From the NCBI GenBank assembly GCA_002298155.1, contig DBME01000219.1, positions 1-14,235 of the forward strand: DNA of 14,235 nucleotides. The letters are read 5' to 3'. The notes beneath the pieces are model-generated. The model was not told the origin of the DNA. It did no database searches and worked only from the letters and a program-made list of their open reading frames with translations. The stretch comes from Holophagaceae bacterium UBA706. GTDB lineage: Bacteria; Acidobacteriota; Holophagae; Holophagales; Holophagaceae. Below, piece after piece: positions 1 to 5,743 of this stretch. The translations under genes and the position numbers were made by a program. How positions within the stretch are numbered: position 1 is the first letter of the stretch; each line of letters begins with the position of its first letter.

Positions 1-93
1 TTCGGCGAGCGCAGCGAGCAGGGACCGGGCGGGTTGGGTCGGCGCTCAGGCCTGGGCCCGCGGTGATGCGAAAGCCGCCCCCCTGGGAGCTTT

Positions 94-127
94 CCTGTGT
101 CCCCTGTGCCTCAGTGCATCTCTGTGT
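94..127. repeat. Short CTGTG-type repeats in the leader
   Basis: Four related units follow one another at 8-10 base intervals: CCTGTGT (94-100), CCCTGTGC (102-109), CTCAGTG (110-116) and CTCTGTGT (120-127). The style resembles the CTCTGTG-type intergenic sequences I recall from several environmental phyla. That link is from memory and untested. Whether it is a dispersed element or simple local low complexity cannot be told from one copy. Confidence 0.4.
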
Positions 128-208
128 CTGATCAGTTCGCACCCATCGCCACCATGCCGGGCTCGAGCCACGTCCCCACGTTTTCACCCTCCAGGAGCCG
201 ATTTCCGT

Positions 209-241
209 TTCCCCTTCTAGAATGGGGAATCACCTTTCCCC
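209..241 (+). promoter_or_regulatory. Competing inverted repeats upstream of the channel gene
   Basis: GGGGAA (224-229) can pair with TTCCCC on its left (209-214, 9-base loop) or with TTCCCC on its right (236-241, 6-base loop), so the two hairpins exclude each other. The palindrome TTCTAGAA lies between the left arms (215-222). TAGAAT (218-223) matches five of six bases of a sigma-70 -10 box, but no good -35 box lies at the right spacing. If that box is real, transcription would start near 230 and the left arm would be operator DNA rather than RNA. Confidence 0.3.
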
Positions 242-264
242 CCACGCGCCCCCAGGACTCCGCC

Positions 265-2067
265 ATGACCTTCCGCAAGATTCTCCCCGTCCTCGTGTTC
301 CTCGCCCTCGCGGGCGCCGTGGTGACGGGCCTCCGGCTCACCCGGGACGCCGTGCCGGCCGTGGCCAAGGGCCCGGTGGCCAAGAAGGATCCCTATGTGG
401 TGGATCTGGCCCCCATCCGCACGGCCCGGCGCATGGCGCGCCTGGCGGCCTCCCAGGACGAGAAGCGCATGGCCCACGACGCCGAGCGCCTCGCCGATCA
501 CGAAGTGGACCTGGCCTTCGCCGACGCCCTGCGCCAGGCCGCCTACGCCACCCCGCCGGCGACCCCCGAGGTGCGCGCGCTCCTGGCCGCCAAGACGCGC
601 CAGGAGGATGCGGTGGACGACGGCCAGCGCAACCTCGCGCGCCTGGGCAAGAGCCTGGCCGCGGCCTCGGAGCAGGCCAAGGACGCCATCGAGGACCAGA
701 TCGAGGTGGCCAAGGCCCAGCTGGAGCTGGACAAGGATGAACTAGACGCCACCGACGCCATGCTCGAGAAGCTGGGCGCCGATCCCGGGGCCCGCATCAA
801 GCGCCTCAAGGCCACCTTCACGTCCGGGGAGCAGATCGCGGCCGAGGAGGATGCCGAAGGCCCCGTGAAGTTCCAGCCCGGCAGCCTCCTGCACCGCCTG
901 GCCATCTGGCAGCGGCTGCGCGGCAAGCTGGCCTCGCTGGACGCCGCCCGGGACGAGGCGATCGCCAAGGGCGAGGACATCGGCGCGCGCCAGCAGGAGC
1001 TGGCCCGGGAGGTGGAGCAGGAGAAGGAGGACCGCGAATCCGCCAGGGCCCAGGCCAAGGGCTTCGCCCGGGGCGCCAAGGGCGCGGCGGAAGCCGCCGG
1101 AACATCGCGGGAGACGGCCCGGGCCACCCTCATGACCCTGCGGTACTTCACGGAGAACCAGCGGACCCTTGCGGACCTGGGCAAGCGCTACCAGGACCAG
1201 AAGGACCTGGCCGAGGTGTACCGCACCTGGCGCGCGGCCGTGGCCGGCGAGGAGCGGGCGGCCCTCCACGCCGTCATGCAGCGCGCGGCGTGGATCCTTG
1301 TGGTCATGAGCATCGTGTGGTTCGCGGACTGGATCTTCGAGATGGTCTTCCGGGCCATGCTCGCCGGCCGCAAGCGCATCGGCCGCAACCTCAAGGTGGT
1401 GAAGTTCTCCGCCCAGGCCCTGGGCCTGCTCGCCATCGTCCTGCTGGTGCTGGGCACCCCGGGCCAGCTCACCACCCTCCTGGGCCTGGCGGGCGCCGGC
1501 CTCACGGTGGCCCTCAAGGATTTCATCATCTCGTTCTTCGGGTGGTTCATCCTCGTGGGCCCCAAGGGCATCCACGTGGGCGACTGGGTCGAGATCAAGG
1601 GCGTCGCGGGCGAGGTGGTGGAGATCGGTCTCCTGCGGACCCTCATCCTGGAGACGGGCAGCTGGAGCGACGCCGGGCACCCCACCGGCCGGGTCGTGTC
1701 CTTCGTGAACAGCTTCGCCCTGGAAGGGCACTTCTTCAACTTCAGCTCCTCCGGGCAGTGGATGTGGGACGAGCTCGTGGTCACGGCCCCGGCCGGCGAG
1801 GACCCGCATCCCTTCGTGGAGTCCATCAAGAGCCTCGTGGAGGCCCGCACCGCCGACAACGCGGCCAAGGCCTTCAAGGAGTGGGAGCAGTCCGAGCGCG
1901 GCTACCGGATCCAGGGCCTCAAGAACGAGCCCGGGATCACCATGGTGCCCACCGGAGGCGGCGTGGAGATCCGGGTGCGCTACATCACCAAGGTCGAGGA
2001 CCGCAACGAGCTGCGCCGGGACCTGAACCAGGCGGTGGTGGACCTGCTGCACGCCAAGCGGGACTGA
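265..2067 (+). CDS. MscS-family mechanosensitive ion channel with long coiled-coil N-terminal region
   Basis: Predicted 600-residue inner-membrane channel that opens under membrane tension and releases solutes in hypo-osmotic shock. A hydrophobic segment (about 6-24) leads into a charged Ala/Glu/Lys/Arg-rich region (about 50-330), probably coiled coil and outside the membrane. Three hydrophobic segments follow at about 342-362, 378-400 and 401-430. The last has the Gly/Ala packing of the MscS pore helix (GLAGAGLTVALKDF) and runs into the beta domain GPKGIHVGDWVEIKGVAGEV (432-451). The C-terminal alpha/beta domain is present. E. coli MscS is 286 residues, so the N-terminal half is an extension, as in larger MscK- or MscM-like members, though not recognisably homologous to them. 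I chose the ATG at 265 because AGGA lies about 8 bases upstream and the hydrophobic segment follows at once; an in-frame start at 97 would add 56 unconvincing residues. The MscS call is firm; the role of the extension is unknown. Confidence 0.9.
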   Translation: MTFRKILPVLVFLALAGAVVTGLRLTRDAVPAVAKGPVAKKDPYVVDLAPIRTARRMARLAASQDEKRMAHDAERLADHEVDLAFADALRQAAYATPPATPEVRALLAAKTRQEDAVDDGQRNLARLGKSLAAASEQAKDAIEDQIEVAKAQLELDKDELDATDAMLEKLGADPGARIKRLKATFTSGEQIAAEEDAEGPVKFQPGSLLHRLAIWQRLRGKLASLDAARDEAIAKGEDIGARQQELAREVEQEKEDRESARAQAKGFARGAKGAAEAAGTSRETARATLMTLRYFTENQRTLADLGKRYQDQKDLAEVYRTWRAAVAGEERAALHAVMQRAAWILVVMSIVWFADWIFEMVFRAMLAGRKRIGRNLKVVKFSAQALGLLAIVLLVLGTPGQLTTLLGLAGAGLTVALKDFIISFFGWFILVGPKGIHVGDWVEIKGVAGEVVEIGLLRTLILETGSWSDAGHPTGRVVSFVNSFALEGHFFNFSSSGQWMWDELVVTAPAGEDPHPFVESIKSLVEARTADNAAKAFKEWEQSERGYRIQGLKNEPGITMVPTGGGVEIRVRYITKVEDRNELRRDLNQAVVDLLHAKRD

Positions 2068-2138
2068 ACCTCGGCTGTCGAGTCCAAAGTCGGCCCGCTT
2101 CCGCAGTAAGAGGAGAATCCCACATAAGGAAAATCCAA

Positions 2139-2546
2139 ATGAAAGCCAAATTGATCAAGGCTCTCGTTGCGACGACACTTTTATGCCTTGTCGGGCTTCT
2201 AGCAATAGAAGCTGGACGCGCTATTCAACGTGCTACAGCCCCTGCACGCGAAGCCAATCATCTAAGGTTTCTAATTCATTTAGCAATAGACCGGGCAAAT
2301 TCAAGCGAGGAAGTTGTGAGAGCTTTCGATGGCACGGTAAATACCAATAGGGAGCTAGACCACGGAAATTTATTTAATAACGTAAAATCAGAGAATGGCA
2401 ATTGCATAGTTCAAATTCACTCAAAGGCACGAAGAGGCACAATAATTTTCAAAGGCGATGCATCAAATAATATAATAAAATTAAGTTATCTATCCATTAT
2501 TACAGATACAGGGACGGAGATTCGCCCACTTTTGAATTCACAATAA
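2139..2546 (+). CDS. Small membrane-anchored or secreted protein of unknown function, AT-rich gene
   Basis: 135 residues, family not recognised. The start is well supported: ATG at 2139 has AAGGA eight bases upstream (2126-2130) and opens a typical export sequence, with basic MKAKLIK followed by a hydrophobic run to about residue 26. No clear signal peptidase site follows, so it may stay anchored by this helix. The rest (about 30-135) looks like a small soluble alpha/beta domain with one Cys and a strand-rich C-terminus. GC is about 40%, falling below 30% near the 3' end, against roughly 70% in the flanking genes, and codon choice (ATA, AAA, TTA) differs too. This suggests recent acquisition. 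It lies 71 bases after the channel gene on the same strand and could be co-transcribed, but the composition argues against a functional link. A pilin-like or immunity-type protein is possible; nothing shows either. Confidence 0.7.
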   Translation: MKAKLIKALVATTLLCLVGLLAIEAGRAIQRATAPAREANHLRFLIHLAIDRANSSEEVVRAFDGTVNTNRELDHGNLFNNVKSENGNCIVQIHSKARRGTIIFKGDASNNIIKLSYLSIITDTGTEIRPLLNSQ

Positions 2547-2600
2547 GACCCCATAAACTAAATCACTACAGAAAAAATAGAGCCATTCTAGTCATCTTTG

Positions 2601-2617
2601 GGTAAGCTGCGTTTACC
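2601..2617. terminator. Small stem-loop 3' of the AT-rich gene
   Basis: GGTAAGC pairs with GTTTACC (seven pairs including one G-U) around a TGC loop, about 54 bases after the stop codon at 2546. No T tract follows on either strand, so it is not a canonical intrinsic terminator. It may be a weak terminator, an RNA 3'-end stabiliser, or chance. Confidence 0.25.
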
Positions 2618-2942
2618 TAGCAAAACCATAACTTTTTGGACCTCGACCTGACCTTGGACATGGCACGATTTGGTCCGCCCGGCGGCCACGATCCCCTGGG
2701 ACGCTTTGGCGACGGAATTCAGCCCCTTGTTCTGCGCCGATTAGGGGCGTTCTGCCATCCCCATCCGGCTCGTGGCCCGCCTGTACAACCTCAAACACCT
2801 TGGGAAGCCGTCGGCGACAAGCCTCCTGAACACGAGAGGTTCAATACCTCGGTCGTTTGACAGGAAGGACACGAATCTTCGCAATAAGAGCCTTGCGCGT
2901 GGGCGCGCGGAACCCAACCTTGCGGAGGATCCGTCGCACGAT

Positions 2943-2961
2943 AACCAATTTTAAACCAATT
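2943..2961. promoter_or_regulatory. AACCAATT direct repeat, 11-base period
   Basis: AACCAATT occurs at 2943-2950 and again at 2954-2961, 11 bases apart, about one helical turn, so both copies face the same side of the DNA. They sit 26-44 bases upstream of the glucanase start in a locally AT-rich patch. A tandem regulator site is possible; no known regulator is recognised and chance in AT-rich DNA cannot be excluded. Confidence 0.25.
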
Positions 2962-2986
2962 ATTATTACGCTTATCCGAGGAGCCC

Positions 2987-4126
2987 ATGCATCCATCCCC
3001 CCTCGCGAGGGCCGGGTTCGCCCTGCTCGCCGCATGCACGCTGTTTGCCGCGGCCCCGCCGCTGCGTTTCGTCCTGGAGAACCGCACCCAGGGTCCGTCC
3101 GCCACCGTTCCCGTGTACCTCACCATCACCGGCCAGGATGCGTCGGGCCGGCCCCTGCGCATGGCCCCCGACGGGACCTTCCACCCCTGCAGGCCCGGTG
3201 ACGCCGCCGGTCCCGGGGGCCGGGCCCCCTACTCCTTCCCCGCCCCGACAAACGGCATCCTCACCATGGACCGCACCGGGGACCTGGTGGGGGGCCGCCT
3301 CTACCTCAGCTTCGGCTCCCCCCTCTTCCTGCGGGTGGACCCCGCCACCGGCGGCCTGGTGCAGCCGGACCCGGCCAACCCGGGGGATCCCAACTGCTGC
3401 GTCCTGTTCGACTGGATCGAGTTCACCCTGGCCGGTGGATCCTTCAACGGCAATACCACCTGCGTGGACATGTTCGGCCTGCCCATCACCCTCGCGGTCC
3501 GGGACGGGCACGGTGCCGAGGTGGGGCCGGTGGGCCTCGACGCGCGCCGCTCCGACCTCATGGCCGCCTTCCGCACGGAAACCGCGGCCCCCTTCCACAC
3601 CCTGGTGCAGCCGGACGGCATGCGCATCCTGGCGCCGGGGCATGCCCCCACCGGTGCCCTGGCGACCTGGCTGGACCCCTACCTGACTGCCATGTGGGCC
3701 CGCTACCGCACAACGCCCCTGGTGCTCACCCCCGGCGACACGTACGTCGGCCATGGGGAGCCCGGCGGCGCCCTGGTGTTCAACCGCGCCGGGGACCCGA
3801 CCCGCCATGTGATCCGGGCCCGGCCCACCACCGTGGAGACCTACCGCTGCGACGGCCCCCTTGCGGAAGGCACCCCCATCGAACGGATGCTGGGCGCCCA
3901 GGTCGCCGCCCTCCTGAACCGCCACCTGCTGGAACGCCCCGATCTCTGGCGGTCCGCGGCCGCCTACTACCTGACCTCCCCCACCAACGACTACGCCCGC
4001 TTCTGGCACCGGCACGGACTGGGCGGCAAGGCCTACGGCTTTCCCTACGACGACGTCAACGACCAGTCGACATTCATCCACGTGGACGATCCGACGGAGA
4101 TCCGCCTGGGCTTCCGCATCGACTAG
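2987..4126 (+). CDS. Secreted GH64-type beta-1,3-glucanase (laminaripentaose-producing type)
   Basis: 379 residues. Residues 1 to about 22 form a signal peptide (one Arg, then FALLAACTLFAAA), so the enzyme is exported. The mature part resembles glycoside hydrolase family 64, which cuts beta-1,3-glucans such as laminarin or fungal wall glucan. The core FDWIEFTLAGGSFNGNTTCVD carries Glu145 and Asp161. Their 16-residue spacing equals that of the catalytic pair Glu154/Asp170 reported for the Streptomyces matensis enzyme. The C-terminal block AYGFPYDDVNDQSTF (about 347-361) is also typical, and the length fits a single GH64 catalytic unit with no binding module. ATG at 2987 is preceded by GAGGAG only three bases away, rather close, but the next in-frame choices would destroy the signal peptide. 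The gene is GC-rich like its neighbours. Its stop is eight bases from that of the convergent nucleotidase gene. Family confident; exact product pattern inferred. Confidence 0.85.
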   Translation: MHPSPLARAGFALLAACTLFAAAPPLRFVLENRTQGPSATVPVYLTITGQDASGRPLRMAPDGTFHPCRPGDAAGPGGRAPYSFPAPTNGILTMDRTGDLVGGRLYLSFGSPLFLRVDPATGGLVQPDPANPGDPNCCVLFDWIEFTLAGGSFNGNTTCVDMFGLPITLAVRDGHGAEVGPVGLDARRSDLMAAFRTETAAPFHTLVQPDGMRILAPGHAPTGALATWLDPYLTAMWARYRTTPLVLTPGDTYVGHGEPGGALVFNRAGDPTRHVIRARPTTVETYRCDGPLAEGTPIERMLGAQVAALLNRHLLERPDLWRSAAAYYLTSPTNDYARFWHRHGLGGKAYGFPYDDVNDQSTFIHVDDPTEIRLGFRID

Positions 4127-4134
4127 TCGAGATG

Positions 4135-5625
4135 CTATTCCTCGTTCCCCGCGCCTTCCGGCGGCAGGATCCGCGACGCCCCGCCGGGGCTGGACGGGTC
4201 GTGGGGCAGGCTGCCCCGGGGCGAGCGCAGGTAGACGTAGGGCGTGGCGAACAGGAAGTTGGACACCCGGCTCGTGTACACGTCGGCGTAGCGCTCCACC
4301 TGGCGGGCCAGATGGCTCTTGTCATTGCCGGCGCGGGTGAGGAGCCCCCAGCGTCCGTTGGTGAGCTCCGTGGCGGCCTTGGCCAGGGGGGCGATCTCGC
4401 TGTCCAGGGGCAACAGCCGGGCGCGCAGTTCCGTGAGGCGGGCTTCCAGGCAGGCCGCGGACTCCGCGGGCACCGGCGCGTAGCCGCCCCGGATCCGCTG
4501 CAGGGCCAGGCGGGTCTGGGAGAACTGCCATTCCAGGTTCTCCTTCTCCTCCATCTTGGCGGCGATGGTGCGCTCGGCCCCGGCGAAGGACTCCAGCGCC
4601 TCCACCTCGGCCTCCAGCTCGCGGAGGATGAGGGCCGTGCGCCAGCGCAGGGTCGCCTTGCTCACGTGCACGTCGCCGAACATGTGGTCGCCCACATAGA
4701 GGATCTCGTCGCCGCCCATGCCCAGGTCCTTCTCCACCTGGGCCGCGCTGCCGCCCATGTAGGCCACGCCGGGCTGCAGCGGTCCCGACAGCGGCCGCAG
4801 GAGCCCGTCCTCGGTGACCACCTGGAAGAAGGGCGCCCGGGTGGTGAAGAAGTCCGGCTTGCGGGCCCCCACGATCACCAGGTCGAACAGGTCGCGCCAG
4901 GTCATGCCCTCGGGCAGGAAGCGGTCGAAGGAATAGGTCATCATGGCCGACGAGAAGTTCCAGTCGGAGTTGGTGATGAGCAGGAGCTTCTTGCCGGCGT
5001 TCTTCTGGTCCAGGAGTGTCAGGGCCGTTTCGGGGTCCAGGATCACGCACGCTTCGGGATGGGCCACGATGTCGGCCTTGAGCCGGCCCTCGATGTGCTG
5101 GGCGTCCACCACCTCCCGCACCCGCTGGTAGAGTTCCCGGTAGCCCATCACCTCCGGCAGGCGCCGCTGGTCCAGCAGGTCCACCATCTGGGCGTAGAGA
5201 CAGCCCTCGGACAGCGAGAAGAGGGTGTTGAGGAAGACCCACCGGCTGTCGGACAGGTCCACCTGGGTGCCGGCGTAGGCCACCCGCTGGTCCCCGAAGG
5301 ACAGGGGCGTGGTGCCGTGCTGGGCCCGGCGCACCAGGCCGAAGCGGTTGGCCTTCACGATGTTCCCCGTCTGGGTGTCGATCACCAGGCCCCGGGCCAC
5401 CATGCCCTGGTCGAAGGCCAGGTCCTCCACGGGCCAGCCCTGCTCCAGGAACCGCTCCCGGGCATATTCGAACACCTGGCGCTCGAAGGCGTCCACGCGG
5501 TAGGTCACCAGCGTGTAGTCCATGTCGTACCCGATGGCCCGCAGGGACCTGAAATTCAGGGTGCGGTTGCAGAAGACGCCCCGGCTCCGGGGGTGGGTCT
5601 GAAAAAGATCGCGATCACCGGTCAT
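4135..5625 (-). CDS. Cytosolic HAD-superfamily 5'-nucleotidase, cN-II type
   Basis: 496 residues, no signal peptide, so cytosolic. It belongs to the HAD-type 5'-nucleotidase family (Pfam 5_nucleotid), whose best known member is mammalian purine nucleotidase cN-II, which dephosphorylates IMP and GMP. All four HAD motifs are visible: DMDYTL with nucleophile Asp34 and general acid Asp36; TNSD at 218-221; Lys256 in ARKPDFF; and GDHMFGD with Asp313 and Asp318, the same five-residue spacing as in cN-II. A charged, probably coiled region (about 340-430) precedes a C-terminal block around RYADVYTSRVSNFL that also matches the family. I chose the start at 5625 because the family-like N-terminus begins there; upstream residues in frame look random, and no strong Shine-Dalgarno is seen. 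It is transcribed divergently from the phosphatase gene, 118 bases apart. Nucleotide substrate preference and allosteric control cannot be read from sequence. Confidence 0.88.
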   Translation of the reverse strand: MTGDRDLFQTHPRSRGVFCNRTLNFRSLRAIGYDMDYTLVTYRVDAFERQVFEYARERFLEQGWPVEDLAFDQGMVARGLVIDTQTGNIVKANRFGLVRRAQHGTTPLSFGDQRVAYAGTQVDLSDSRWVFLNTLFSLSEGCLYAQMVDLLDQRRLPEVMGYRELYQRVREVVDAQHIEGRLKADIVAHPEACVILDPETALTLLDQKNAGKKLLLITNSDWNFSSAMMTYSFDRFLPEGMTWRDLFDLVIVGARKPDFFTTRAPFFQVVTEDGLLRPLSGPLQPGVAYMGGSAAQVEKDLGMGGDEILYVGDHMFGDVHVSKATLRWRTALILRELEAEVEALESFAGAERTIAAKMEEKENLEWQFSQTRLALQRIRGGYAPVPAESAACLEARLTELRARLLPLDSEIAPLAKAATELTNGRWGLLTRAGNDKSHLARQVERYADVYTSRVSNFLFATPYVYLRSPRGSLPHDPSSPGGASRILPPEGAGNEE

Positions 5626-5743
5626 GGACCAAGCATAACGTGCCGGCGCTGGGCGCCCCCAGTTTCCGCTCGCCTTGGGAACTTCAAGTCCTGCATGATC
5701 GAAGCAGGCCCTCAGGCCACCAACGATCCCACTGGAGTTCCGA
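5626..5743. promoter_or_regulatory. Divergent intergenic region between nucleotidase and phosphatase genes
   Basis: These 118 bases must contain promoters for both divergent genes unless transcription enters from outside. GGCGC-TGG-GCGCC (5645-5657) is a perfect five-base inverted repeat closer to the nucleotidase start. On the minus strand TATGCT lies just upstream of the nucleotidase ATG, which would fit a very short or absent leader, but no matching -35 box is seen. On the plus strand TGGAG (5733-5737) is the phosphatase ribosome site. Confidence 0.35.

Larger units (their letters stand above)
1..264. other. Non-coding upstream region of the MscS-type channel gene
   Basis: No complete gene is visible here. 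The plus frame starting at base 1 is open for 21 codons and stops at 64-66, so it could be the tail of a gene outside the window, but nothing in it is recognisable. It holds the direct repeat GCGAGC-GCA-GCGAGC near 6-20, a CTGTG-rich stretch at 94-127, and overlapping inverted repeats at 209-241. The longer reading frame that enters the channel gene from base 97 gives a Pro/Ser-rich N-terminus with no family character, so I treat this stretch as leader. Confidence 0.6.
2547..2986. other. Gene-poor stretch, AT-rich then GC-rich, no identifiable gene
   Basis: The first ~90 bases are AT-rich like the preceding gene, then GC content rises again. Short open frames exist on both strands (for example plus 2636-2860 and minus 2613-2798), but none has a convincing ribosome site or recognisable domain. 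It could hold the remnant of a gene or mobile element, but I found no transposase motif or terminal inverted repeats. TTGACA, a perfect -35 hexamer, lies at 2857-2862; no good -10 box follows at 17-19 bases. The last 50 bases carry an AACCAATT direct repeat next to the glucanase gene. Confidence 0.55.

Noticed and set aside
97..264. An upstream in-frame start for the channel gene
   Set aside because: The 56 extra residues are Pro/Ser-rich without family character, and a better start with AGGA and a hydrophobic anchor lies at 265.
1290..2138. A longer frame running through the channel gene into the small AT-rich gene
   Set aside because: The part inside the channel gene is out of frame and random-looking; the ribosome site, export signal and base composition all place the start at 2139.
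2601..2617. Attachment site or insertion-sequence end at the stem-loop
   Set aside because: No second copy of the arm sequence and no flanking target duplication could be found in the window.
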